Shown one piece after another: positions 47,546 through 59,537 of a stretch of 64,000 bases of DNA. This DNA comes from Cyclina sinensis (lineage: Eukaryota > Mollusca > Bivalvia > Venerida > Veneridae), in the NCBI GenBank assembly GCA_012932295.1, contig JAAONU010000008.1:34276949-34340948 (forward strand). The letters run 5' to 3'. Position 1 is the first letter of the stretch. Every line of letters starts with the position of its first letter. Both the position numbers and the translations under genes were made by a program. Under the pieces are notes generated by a model. That model was not told the DNA's origin, searched no databases, and saw only the letters and a program-made list of their open reading frames with translations.

Positions 47546-49200
47546 TGCGTAAAGTGTGATAACTAATGTGTAAAGTGTGATAACTAATTTGTAAAGTGTG
47601 ATAACTAATGTGTAAAGTGTGATTACTAATGTGTAAAGTGTGATGACTAATGTGTAAAGTGTGATAACTAATGTGTAAAGTGTGATTACTAATGTGTAAA
47701 ATGTGAAACCTAATGTGTCAAGTGTGATAACTAATGTTTAAAGTGTGATTACTTATGTGTAAAGTTTGATACCTTATGAGTAAAGTGTGATTGTTAAAGT
47801 GTAAAAAGTGATAACTAATGTGTAAAGTGTAATAACTAATATGTTTTGTGTTTTAACAAATGTGTAAATTGGATAACTAATGTGTAAAGTGTGATAACTA
47901 ATGTGTTTAATGTAATTACAAATGTGTATAGTGTGATAACTAATGTGTAAAGTGTGATTACAAATGTGTAAAGGGTGATTAATAATGTGTAAAATGTCAT
48001 AACTAATGTGTAAAGTGTGATACCTTATGTGTAATGTGTGATTTTATGTGTAAAGTGTGAAAACTAATGTGTAAAGTGTAATAACTAATATGTTTTGTGT
48101 TTTTACAAATGTGTAAATTGGATGACTAATGTGTAAAGTGTGATAACTAATGTGTTTAATGTAATTACAAATGTGTATAGTGTGATAACTAATGTGTAAA
48201 GTGTGATAACTAATGTGTAAAGTGTGATTAATAATGTGTAAAATGTGATAACTAATGTGTAAAGTGTGATACCTTATGTGTAAAGTGTGATTTTATGTGT
48301 AAAGTGTGAAAACTAATGTGTAAAGTGTAATAACTAATATGTTTTGTGTTTTTACAAATGTGTAAATTAGATAACTAATGTGTAAAGTGTGATAACTTAT
48401 GTGTTTAGTGTAATTACAAATGTGTATAGTGTGATAACTAATGTGTAAAGTGTGATAACTAATGTGTTAAGTATGATTAATAATGTGTAAAGTGTTATGA
48501 TTAATGTGTAAAGTGTGATTACTAATGTGTAAAGTGTGATTACTAATAGGTAAAGTGTGATAACTTATGTGTAAAATGTAATAACTAATGTGTTTTGTGT
48601 GATTACAAATGTGTTAATTGGATAACTAATGTGTTAAGTGTGATAACTAATGTGTAAAGTGCAATAACTAATGTGTAAAGTGTGATTACCAATGTGTAAA
48701 GTGTGATAACTAATGTGTATGGTGTGATAACAAGTGTGTATAGTGTGATAAGTAATGTGTATAGTGTGTAATTATGTGTATAGTGTGATAACAAATGTGT
48801 GTAGTGTGATAACTTGTGTATATAATGTGATTTCAAATATGAATAATTTGTTAACTTGTGTGAAAAGTATGGTAGCTAATTTGTATAGTGTGATAACTAG
48901 CGCGTAGGGTGTGATTACTTATTTGTAAAGTGTGTTTACCAGTTTACAAAGTGTGATAACTGGTGTGTATAGTGTGATAACTGGTGTGTAGAGTGTGATA
49001 ACTGATGCGTAGAGTGTGATTACCAATGTGTAAAGTGTGATCACTTATGTGTCTAGTGTGATAACTTGTTTGTATAGTGTGATAAGTAATGTGTGTAGTG
49101 TGATAACTTATGTATTGAATGTGATAACTGGTGTGTAGAGTGTGATTACCAATGTATAAAGTGTGATCATTTATGTGTCTAGTGTGATAACAATGATCTA
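47546..49200. repeat. 21-bp minisatellite behind the P450, with a ~249-bp higher-order unit
   Basis: About 75-80 copies of TAATGTGTAAAGTGTGATAAC. A longer composite marked by ATATGTTTTGTGTTTTTACA and AATGTGTATAGTGTGATAAC recurs near 47841, 48089 and 48339, giving a higher-order period of about 249 bp. Copies become more diverged toward 49200. The P450 3' UTR must lie in this array or be very short. Minus-strand frames (Tyr-Thr-Leu repeats) are artefacts. Confidence 0.95.
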
Positions 49201-50184
49201 TATATACACTATTACTTAAAGCATAGTGCATAAAACATGGTTCTAAGTTGATATGATTGTACCTGATTAGTTGCTTTCAATTTTTATCATAGTGTATTTA
49301 ACACATTTAACGCTTTTCTCATGATTAACAAAATTTTATTATTTTCTATCCCCTGATTATCCCCAAATGATCCAAACCCTATCTTTGAAAACTGTTTGGT
49401 GGAGAAGGAATTCGGTAAACCATCTCCAATTGCTTCATTTTATGTCAGCATCATACTAGAAGTTTAATTGCTTATTAGTTTTTACTTCATTTGCCGATCC
49501 ATGAAAAACTGTTGATTTTAAATAGATCTTGTTATCAGCGTAGCGTAGTTGCACAGCGTCAGAATAAATTTAATTATTTCAGACTTATGAACTGCATCTC
49601 CTACTAAGTGATCGAAAAAAAAATTAAGTTACCGACGCGATAAAACTACGAATGTTGTCAAAAAAATGTATTTCAACAGAGCCATTATGATTATATCAAT
49701 TATTTTGTATTTTATCGACAGCGAGCAAATAAAATCCATATGTGTTGAGCAAGGGTTGTCCAGACATAAAGTACAGGCTTTTCTAATAACTTCCATGTTT
49801 GTCCATGTCTATAAAAAAGCTGTACAATTAGGTGGTTTTACCCTTTCAATTGTAAAAAAAAACCTACTGGCTATTTTTGATACGCTTATTATATATTTAT
49901 AATGTTGCTATAGAAACGCATAATAGCTATCCCGAGCAAGTGTACAAATTTTATAACCTTCCTATATTGTATATAAAAATAAAATGCCTGTATCAAAAAG
50001 GCGGAGATACTTTCTTGAAAAAAGTTATAAAATAAATGAAAAATGGTTATTGTTTTTCGATCCCTAATCAAAGAATAAATCGATAATGTGGGAACGGATA
50101 AGTGAGCCACCACCGCTACAGGCACTTGTTAGAACAGGTTGAGAAAAGCACATGTTTATCTTGTTTGCAGACTGACAGTGGATG
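49201..50184. other. Non-coding interval
   Basis: AT-rich, no supported gene on either strand. Confidence 0.4.
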
Positions 50185-50622
50185 TAACTGTTTCAGCTCT
50201 GATTACTGTCCATAGGTACCTCTTTGAGCTTTCTTGTCTTATTTTCTTATAAAATTCAGTGGATGAATGGATGAATAAAAAGAAGATAGCAAACATTTAA
50301 ATAGAAGAAAAAAACACCAATTTACATGCATTTTGGACAAGAAACATTAGTATTGTGTAGGTTATCAATCGAGATTTACCCGTACGCTCGTTGCTTGTTT
50401 GCAAACTGTTTCAGCTCTGATTACTGTCCGTAGGTACCTCTTTGAGCTTTCTTGTCTTATTTTCTTTTAAACCGAGTGGATGAATCGATGAATAAATAGA
50501 AGATAACAAACATACAAATAGAAAGAAAACATAACTTTTATGCAAAATGAACGGATAACATTACTATTTTATAGGCTGTCAATCAAGATTTACCCGTGCG
50601 CTCCAAAAGAAGAGCCCTTCCG
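50185..50622. repeat. 219-bp direct tandem duplication
   Basis: AACTGTTTCAGCTCTGATTA to GATTTACCCGTACGCTC occurs at about 50185 and again at about 50404, with scattered substitutions and small indels between copies. Confidence 0.9.
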
Positions 50623-51949
50623 TTGAATATGGACTGTATTCTTCATCAGGAAACGGTCTGCAATACGTAAAACACACATAGCCGAGAGCATAGTATCACA
50701 GGCATCAAAAGTTTAAGTCTTCCTCCATGTTCTCCTGACCTGGCGCCTAAGGACATTGCCATGTTTCCCTTAATCAAGTCGCACTCAACTTCGCCATAGA
50801 TCTGCAACCGGACATTTGATATGATTTTTTAAAATATCAATGAAAACGTTTTGAAGAAATATGTCTGGACTTTTCACAGCGTAAAATATTTTATATAAGT
50901 AAACTATTTTTCAGTTTTACATTTATAAATTTCTCAAAAATTTTATGTCTACGTATTTTTGGGCAACCCTCGTATTTGCAAATTGTAGGTATTTTTTGTA
51001 ATTATCATTGATAAAATAGAGTAAATAGGCCGGAAACTTAAGGTTTTATATCAAACAATTCGGACAGAAGATCAACAAAACGGACCGAAATGCACAAGTA
51101 TTCGCCATGGCCATGTTACTTACTTGTTTGGTAATACAAATATGTTGCTGATCCGCGCAAGTTCTGAAAATTTATGTATATTCTCTCGTATGTTAAGTCT
51201 AAACTCACCTATTTTTGTAAACCGTTAAAATATCAGTAATACAATAATTTTATCACCTGTTTCAGCTTCTGTCAATCTCACTTAAAGGCCTTTCCTATAT
51301 TCAGACCAGTACTTATGTTACAAGTGTGGAATGCGGATAGTTTTTGAAGACGCCTCATACTCATGGATCGGGAGTCAGACCATTTACCACTTCACAGTTC
51401 TCTCATAAATGGTTGGTAAGAGTACTGCTATAAATATTTTGATAAAAGATAAATTTGTGATAAAAGTTAAATTAAATGGTTATAATATATGTTTTTACTG
51501 AAAGCATGCCCTAAATCCTTCTAGTATGTGCTTATTTAACATAAACTATGATATGCAACTTAAAATTATTTCATGGCTTTCTATTGAGTTCTAATCATTT
51601 TTCATCTCAGTTCTGATCAACGCCTTTTTATTTCATTTAAAATATTTTCACTTGCAACGATACAATATATCAAAATAAACACCACTTTACATATGTACAA
51701 AAACAAAAATTTCGCATGTCTCGTATTAAGTCACTGCGACGAAACATAAGCGAAAACTAACCCGGTAAAATGTCGCCATCGCCCTTTCTGCACGGCGACA
51801 AATTAACTAAATTATCGTTATTCAATATCAGAAAACAATTTATACAATTAAAACAGTGTCGGGAACACTTCCATAGGTTGAACTCAAGCATAAAGAAAAT
51901 TATGAAAAAGAGACAAATTATACAATAAAATTACCAAAATTGATCACAA
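50623..51949. other. Non-coding interval, possibly with a decayed transposase end
   Basis: At about 50715-50790 TGTTCTCCTGACCTGGCGCC-n-GACATTGCCATGTTTCC resembles the 'SPDLAPxDxxLFP' end of a mariner-type transposase. The stretch is too short to call as an element. Confidence 0.35.
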
Positions 51950-52390
51950 GGGAATACAGAAAAATGACAAGAACTGCATACTGGGACTCATGAATAACAT
52001 CATATGTGACAAAACTGAAAACAAACATGGTGCAACAAAAAAGTTTTGTAGAGTTATAGAAGGCTTGAAAAACGATTCGTCGAGAATAGTTCCCCTCCGT
52101 GAAAATGGCATTTTACGTAACACTGCAAATGAAAAAGCTAATGTTCTAAACCTTCAATTTTCTTCTGTGTTTTGGAGGATAACAGTGTTTTCATGCCACA
52201 GAAGAATTTTCAGTCCTCCTCAACTATGTCTGCTTTACATGTTACTGAGAAAGGAGTGTTTAAACTCCAGAAGAACCTTGGCTCTATTCAGGCAGTTGCT
52301 CCTAATGCAATCAAATTAGGATTCTCAAGGAATGTACTCAGAAAATGGCTCTCAGCCATTAATACATTACTCCGAAAAGTCATCTTAATT
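51950..52390 (+). pseudogene. CR1-like LINE reverse transcriptase, upstream piece
   Basis: Broken frames read TKKFCRVIEGLKNDSSRIVPLRENG, NEKANVLNLQFSSVF, then (shifted) ALHVTEKGVFKLQKNLGSIQA and APNAIKLGF. This is the linker and first RT block of CR1-type elements. The series stops at about 52390, where a different LINE begins, and resumes at 54147. Confidence 0.65.
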
Positions 52391-54146
52391 TGATTTAAAA
52401 CGCTGTTTTGATTCTATATACAGGAATGCACTTTGGTTTAAGATGTATTATGCTGGTTTGAATGGTAAATTATTAAGAATAATAAGAAGTATGTATAACT
52501 CTGTTAAATCTTGTGTAAAGTCCTGTGGTAACTATTCTGATTTTTTTGATATTTCGATTGGATTACGTCAAGGGGAGATAATTTCCCCAGTTGTGTTTTC
52601 CTTGTTTATTGAAAATCTAGAACTTTATTTGCAAAATAACTTAAATTCTGGTATAGATCTTCAAGACATTTGCATAATTTTACTTTTGATATGGTATTAA
52701 TTGATGAAAATCCTCTAGATCTCCAAAATTCATTAAATAAGCTTAATGAATACTGTAATAAATGGGGATTAAAAGTTAATGTAAACAAAACCAAAATCGT
52801 AGTTTTTCGTAAGAGAGGTGGTTTAAGAGCAGGAGAAAACTGGTTATATGGTCAAGATAATATAGAAATTGTAAATGATTTTAATTATCTAGGTGTCACA
52901 CTGAATTATACAGGAAATTTTAACTTAAAATACTCAAACTTTATATGGTAAAAGTTTAAAAGCCCTAAATAATTTAGTGGCAAATTTGAAAAAATATGAA
53001 ACAAAACCAAAAATAGCCCTACAGTTGTTCGACTCTTTTATTGGTTCTATTTTAATGTATGCAAGTGAAGTATGGGGTTTTTACAAATCAAAAAAGTTAG
53101 AAAATATTCATCTGAAATTTTGTAAAACTATTCTTGGGGTTAGAAAATCTACTAGTAACGTAGCTATGTATGGTGAACTTGGAAGATATCCGTTGTATAT
53201 AAACAGATATGTCCGAATTGTAAAATTCTGGTTTACGATAATAAGTTCAAGTAATATTATTATAAATACAATTGTTAATTCATGTATGTCTGATATAAAT
53301 ATAGGGTATACAAACTGGTTTGCAAATGTACGAAGTCTTTTAGAAAAATACGGTTTTTTTATGTATGGTTAAACCCTTTAAGTGTTAATCAAAATTGTTT
53401 TATTGTTGTTTTTAAACAGAGATTAATAAATGAATATTTACAAGAATGGAGAGCTACTATAAATTGTAATGATGTATTATTTTTATATAAATCAGTAAAG
53501 GACAGTTTTGAAATGTCACCTTATTTAGAAAATATTGTATCAAGAAGACTAAGAATAGCTTTGACAAAACTGTGTATTTCAGCTCATAATCTTAGAATAC
53601 AGACAGGCAGATATTCACGTGAAAGAGTAGAGCGTAATTTAAGATATTGTTTAATTTGCAATACAAATGAAATTGAGGACGAGTTCCATTTTGTGTTCAA
53701 GTATCCTGCATATGAAAATTTAAGAAATATATATATTAAGAATTATTATAGAAATAGACCAAGTATGTTTAAGTTTACTCAATTATTACAAAGTGATAAA
53801 AATAAAGAAACAATTATGCTTTGTCAATATATTAATGAAGCTTTCAAATTACGATACCAGATTATTAAGGCTTAGATATGTATTTCAACCTACTTTTATG
53901 TATACCTAACAGGTCCAAACTAATGAAAAGTTTTATTGTGTATACTACTGTGTATGTAATAGCCATTATGCATTTATATTCATGTCATCTCTATTCTGTT
54001 TCGTCCATCCAATATATTATGTTTACTTTCATGTCATTGTATTTTTCATGTCATTATATATGTATGCTTGTATATATGTTAATCACGAGAAACTTGTAGT
54101 TTAAGTGAAAATAAACGTTCTTCTTCTTCTTCTTCTTCTTCTTAAA
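52391..54146 (+). mobile_element. 5'-truncated LINE inserted in the CR1-like element
   Basis: It begins inside RT (AFDSIYRNALWFK equivalent, at about 52405). It continues through GLRQGEIISPVVFSLF, NEYCNKWGLKVNVNKTKIVVF, FNYLGVTLNYTGNF and GELGRYPLYI to a Cys/His knuckle (LRYCLICNTNEIEDEFHFVF), and ends in a (TTC)n tail at 54118-54142. The catalytic YADD is lost through a small deletion (the frame reads TFDMVLI). Frameshifts separate 52443-52700, 52670-52951, 52977-53372 and 53513-53875. It is the same family or a close relative of the LINE at 56495-60146. Confidence 0.8.
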
Positions 54147-55460
54147 AAAGATTTTGCCATTATGGACTTAACAAGGCCTTTGACTTTGTTCACCGTGGTA
54201 GACTCCTGCACAAATTATCACATAATGGCATTAGAGACAACACTTAACAATGGGAGACATTAGTTGATTATTTACTCTGAATACTCTCTGATATTACTTT
54301 GATCCGTCCATTTGGATTCTTCAGCTTTCATCGCTATTTTCTCTTTTGATATGGTGATAATTAAACCTAATTATTTGCAACAGTGGCAGTCAGATTACAC
54401 AATAAATTTAGCAATGTTTTGATAACACCATTATCTTTGTTCTTTGATAATCCTAACTTTTATTTAGTATATAAGTGACAATTTTCACAACTAAAAGTCA
54501 AGACCATCACAGTTAGAAACAAGGATAAAGTCAGAGGATTCCAACTGAAAGGACCAATATGCTATTTGGTCTACCTTTGATGTTATCTGAGTAAGAGAGA
54601 TAATTTGTTATCAGGAATGTCCCTCATAGATAAGTGTATTCTTGGGCAAAAAACAGTTATGATCACAGAAATCAGCAAGATGTACAGGTGTTACGAAGGG
54701 CTCTGTTTTAGGGCCTCTTCTATTTCTGTTCCTCATTAATTATCTCCCTAGCGCTGTCGAATAAAAATGTCATCATTTTGCGGACGATTGTGTTTTAAAC
54801 AGTGTTGTAAACTTCGCAGTCGATGCTGCAAGGTTACAGGAGAATCTAGACTGGCTGAATGGGAGCAGAAATGGACGATATCCTTAAACACTGACAAGTG
54901 CCATATCATGCATATCACTGGCAGCTCTAAAAAAGCTTTTAGGGTTGTGTTTTCTGACTCTGATTTTTCCTGATATGCTTTTTTCACTTTTTTCAAAAAC
55001 CAGTATACCCTGCACAACCCACCACTTAAGACTATCGACCAAGCCACTTACCTAGGGATAGAAATAACACACAAATAATATCACTACCAAAACCGGTCAG
55101 AAATTAGAGTTCTATAATGTAATCTCCATTCAGCCTTTCCAGTAACTAAAACAGCTGTATATAACTCTTTAGTATGGCCAACTTTAGAATACTCCTCATC
55201 CACATGGGAACCTTATCTCAAAAACGATTTTGATAAAATTGAATAAGTAAGTGTGCTCTCACATTTGTTAAAAATGACTATTCTAAAATACCAGGATCAA
55301 GTTCCTCTCAATGTTTAACTGGGAATCCCTAGAAAATAGGAATACTTCTCACAGATTAGTTCTGTTCTCTATTACAAAATAGCAAATAAAAAAGTAGCAC
55401 CGGGCACGAATCAAAAATATACAGAGGTGACCCTGAACACTTAGTTTACATGATATAACA
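54147..55460 (+). pseudogene. CR1-like LINE reverse transcriptase, downstream piece
   Basis: Many broken frames read, in order: MDLTRPLTLFTVVDSCTNYH (in another frame DFTKAFDFVHRGRLLHKL), KGSVLGPLLFL-like, an ADDCVLYRTV-like stretch, LDWLNGWEQKWTMSFNTDKCHIMHIT, then TIDQATYLGIEI, AVYNSLVWPTLEYSSSTWEPY and NRLVLFYKIAN. This is the classic CR1 RT order. About 90 residues of RT between the two pieces are missing, so a deletion accompanied or followed the insertion. Confidence 0.65.
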
Positions 55461-55637
55461 AGGAACAGTCACTAGTCGGAATTCTTGGCAGAGATGAGTG
55501 ATTTTCAAATATACATTTTTAATCAATAATTGAAATAAGATATAGTCCACCAGTCGGATAATTGGAGAAAAGCCAAGTTAAAATATTAATTTCTACTATT
55601 AGTACAAAATATGAGAGACAATAGGGGTATTTCATTG

Positions 55638-55995
55638 TGTACCAGGGGTAAAATACGGCACTTCTACTCCCTTGCCAATCAGCTATATATCAGCCTATCG
55701 AGTTCAAACCCAGCTCGGGGAAGGTGGATTTTCCGGGTTACATTTGCGCCCAACGTAAAAAACTCACGAGTTTAGATGTGACGGCACCCTTAGAAAGTCC
55801 CACAGACATTCAGTGCTCCAGGAATTCGAGGACGAATTCTGAGGAGGGGGTGTATGTAGCAGGGGTATAATACGGCACTTCTACTCCCTTGCCTATCAGC
55901 TAGCCTTTTTGGCGACGTAGTAGAGTGTCCGCTTAGTAATCGAAGGTACCCGAGTTCAAACCCAGCTCGGGGATGGTGGATTTTTCCGGGTTACA
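55638..55995 (+). mobile_element. Miniature LTR element (TRIM-like) with a tRNA-like block in one LTR
   Basis: Two direct repeats, 55638-55742 (105 bp) and 55855-55995 (141 bp), both start TGTA-CAGGGGTA and end TTCCGGGTTACA (TG...CA). Two bases after the first repeat, TGCGCCCAACG resembles the core of a retroviral-type primer binding site. Before the second repeat, GAGGAGGGGG is a polypurine tract preceded by a short frame ending FEDEF-stop. Between the LTRs only 112 bp remain, so the element is non-coding. LTR 2 has about 37 bp more than LTR 1, within a stretch (55910-55975) that looks like a tRNA gene with B box GAGTTCAAACCC. The flanking 5 bp (CATTG and CTTGG) do not match well. Confidence 0.7.
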
Positions 55996-56368
55996 CTTGG
56001 TCAGAATTCAACAGGGGGAATCCCTCATTCCCTTAAATTCTCCCCTACTTAACAAAACTAAACACAATTTCAAAGTTTTACAACTGACGTGTAAGTTAAA
56101 TAACAAAAGCCTTATTGTTTTGTTAAATCTTTCTCGGATTCTCAATTGTACAACATTCATTCTCTGATTGTTCATGATTGCACAGTCTTCCACGCTAGCT
56201 CATTGTCTTGTTTTTCGTGGAAAAAAATTGACAAGGACTTAATAGTTAAGAAATCTGCGTTAAGCTGATTCTTATTTGTGAGTAAAATGTGCAGATCTCG
56301 GAAAAGAAGATAATTACACTCAACATAAGAAATTAAGGGTCAAGGACTTATGACAGCAGTTCTTAAAG
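55996..56368. other. Non-coding interval
   Basis: Sequence between the LTR element and the hAT target duplication; no feature supported. Confidence 0.4.
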
Positions 56369-56494
56369 CAGGGATGGGTTAATGGTTAATTTAATGGTTA
56401 ATCATTATTAATGATTAAGTTTTTTTAATTAATGGTAATGGTAATGAATTAATTTTTCAAAAATCCAAATTAATGCTAATGGTAATGAATTAAA

Positions 56495-59400
56495 TTGGAA
56501 AATTCTCGTTTTTTGAATGAAATTGATACTAGTAATTTTGAAAATGAAATTATTTCTGCATGTAGCATACATAAATATGTTCTGTTAACAGGTGATATAA
56601 ATGCCAGAGTTGCAGAGCTAGCAGACTATCTCCCTTCAGATCCATTTCTAAACGAAATGTTCAATATTGATGATGATTCCATATCCCATTTTGATAAATA
56701 TTCGATTCTTGATAAATACTCTATAAGACTTAGCCGAAAATCGAACGATAAAAAAACTAATTCGAACGGACTAATGTTAATTGATTTATGTAGAAACAAT
56801 AACTTGTTTATTGTAAACGGTCGCTACGGTAACGATCTGCAAGGAAACTTTACCTTTAGAGAAAAGTCAACGATTGACTATCTTATTGTAACTGCCAGTT
56901 GTTTTTCTAGCCTAGAGTCGTTCGAAATTTTAGATAATGATGCACTCTTCTCAGATGGACATAGTGCTTTATGTTGGTCAATAAATCTGTTACATTAGTC
57001 TAGAACATCTTCCATTGATAATTACAATAATTACAAAAAACCATGGCAAGACGACAAATTATCAAAATATTGATAATAACCATATCGATTTAATATTGAA
57101 GACTTTTTCAGACCGGAACTCATACGTCGTAGAAACTATCACAAAAGAATTACAAAATTTATTCCATAACGCATCGACTGCAACATTCTCCTTATCCAAA
57201 AAATACACTTCACGAATAAATAATAAACCCTGGTTTGGCCCAAAATGCCACCGGGCAAGACAAACTTATCATTACGCTAAATCCGAATATCGTAATAGTC
57301 GTACTATTGACAATAAACTGAGACTTCAAAATGCCAGTAAAGAATATAAACGTGTCATGAATTACTATATAAAGAAATTTAAGCACACTAATGCAAAAAA
57401 AACTGAGGAAAATGCAAACAAAAAACCCTAAACAGTATTGGAAATTTCTTAAGAATCTTGAACCTAAGTCGAAGACCGACGATTCACCATCGATTAACGA
57501 GTTTTACGACTTTTTCAAAAATATAAATACTAATCCACATTTTGACGATGAAGATAATCGTTTTATAACACATGATTTTTTAGAACATTCAAATCAATAT
57601 CTAGATGCCCCTATTACAGACGCTGAAATTCTAAAATGCATAAACAATTTAAACAATGGTAAGGCGTGTAGCCCGTCGGACAATATACTCAATGAACATA
57701 TTAAAGCTACAAAAGATTTGGTATTACCAATATATAATAGACTTTTTAACTTAATACTTGATACTGGTAACATGCCTGCGTCATGGCTTGAGGGGTATAT
57801 TATCCCGATTTACAAGAACAAAGGTAACCCATTAAATACCAGTTCATATAGACCAATTACTATCTTATCATGCTTAGGAAAACTTTTTACAGCTATTCTG
57901 AACTTAAGATTAACCAGTTATATTGAGCACTCAGAAATACTGAACGAAAACCAAGCGGGTTTCAGATGCTCCTATTCTTGCTCTGATCATGTTTTTACTT
58001 TGCATGCTCTTGTAGAAATTCTTAAAAAACGTAAACAAAAGGTTTTCTGTGCCTTTGTGGATTTTTCTCAGTGCTTTGATAAAATATGGCGATTTGGTCT
58101 CTGGCACAAGCTAACGCAAAATCTCATCGACGGAAAGTTATTCAAAGTGATTTTTAATATGTATCAAAATATCAAATCATGTGTTAAACATAGTGGTAAT
58201 CAGTCTCCGTTTTTCTCTTCTGATATAGGCGTTCGACAGGGAGAAAATTTAAGCCCGATTCTTTTCTCTCTATATTTAAATGACTTACAAGTATACCTGG
58301 ATACAAACGGTGCAGTTGGTATAGAGCTAGATGATACATTTAGTGATGAAACTTGGCTTAAACTTTTGATACTTCTGTACGCAGACGACACCGTTATTGT
58401 CTCCAATAACCCTGTCGACTTTCAAAACAGTTTAAATAACTTCAATGACTACTGCAGCCAATGGAAATTAACAGTTAATCCGAACAAAACAAAGGTGATA
58501 GTATTTGGGGCTAGAAAACGAGGTGCTTATAATTTTAACCTTGGTCAACATATACTTCAATTAACAGATAGTTATCATTATCTAGGAGTAACCTTCTCTG
58601 CCTCTGGATCCTTTTTGAAAGCTCGCCAACATGTAAGTCAGCAGGCAAATGAAGCAATGCATCTCCTTTTCACGAAAACTAACAATGCAGATTTACCGCT
58701 AGATTTAACGATTAAATTATTTGATCATACTGTTATGCCAATACTTACTTACGGTTCAGAAATATTTGGTTTTGAAAACCTTGAAATTCTTGAAAAAATT
58801 CACAATTCATTTCTGAGACGAATAACCCATGCCCGTAAAAGTACCCCAAAATATATGCTCTACGGAGAGCTTGGAGATATCCGGTATTTATTAATGTATA
58901 TACAAAAATGGTTTCTTTTTGGTCCCGTCTAGTTGTTGGCAAAGAAAATAAACTATCTGCTAAGATGTACAAGTATATGCTTAATAAAAATGACGTAATC
59001 TTTAAATGGATCAGCAAGATAAAAGAAATTCTCGAAAGTCTTGGAAGACCAGATATCTGGTCATACCAGCATGTACTAGTGCATAAAAATACTCATAGAA
59101 TAATAAAACAACTTTTGATAGATCAGTATAAACAACACTGGTATAGTCAAATGCAGTTGTCAAATAAAGGCCGAATCTACAGTTCCTTTAAACGTACCTT
59201 AGAATATGAGAGATATTTCAACATTCTCCCAAAAGAAAACTACATCCACCTGTTCAGATACCGAACATGTAATAATCGTCTCCCAATTGAAACTGCACGT
59301 TGGGGAGGAACCGCGTACCGTGACAATACATGCAAGCTCTGCAACTCTGGCGAGGTAGGCTCTGAGCAGCACTACTTACTAAAATGTACATTCTTTTCCA

Positions 59401-59537
59401 GGGATAGAAACAATCTTTTACAAGACTTTAATATTTTTGATAATGAGCACTGCTTGGCAAGAATATTATCGTGCCAGAATGAGACTAAACTTATTAAATT
59501 GAGTAGATTTGTCCGCACAATAATGTCAAAATTTTAA
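56495..59537 (+). pseudogene. LINE endonuclease-reverse transcriptase
   Basis: Frames in order: 56495-56998, C-terminal half of an AP-type endonuclease (LLTGDINARV, TIDYLIV, LFSDGHSALCW); 57015-57431, linker; 57391-58932, RT with WLEGYIIPIYKNKGN, SYRPITILSCLGKLF, NQAGFRCSYSCSDHV, AFVDFSQCFDKIW, GVRQGENLSPILFSLYLND, catalytic YADD at 58378-58389, and YHYLGVTFSASGSF; 58908-59537, C-terminal domain with the Cys/His knuckle TCKLCNSGEVGSEQHYLLKC. Three frameshifts (near 57000, 57400 and 58900) disable it. The RT core and YADD are intact. Confidence 0.88.

Noticed and set aside
48603..49231. Tyr-Thr-Leu / His-Thr-Ser repeat frames on the minus strand
   Set aside because: Derived from the 21-bp minisatellite.
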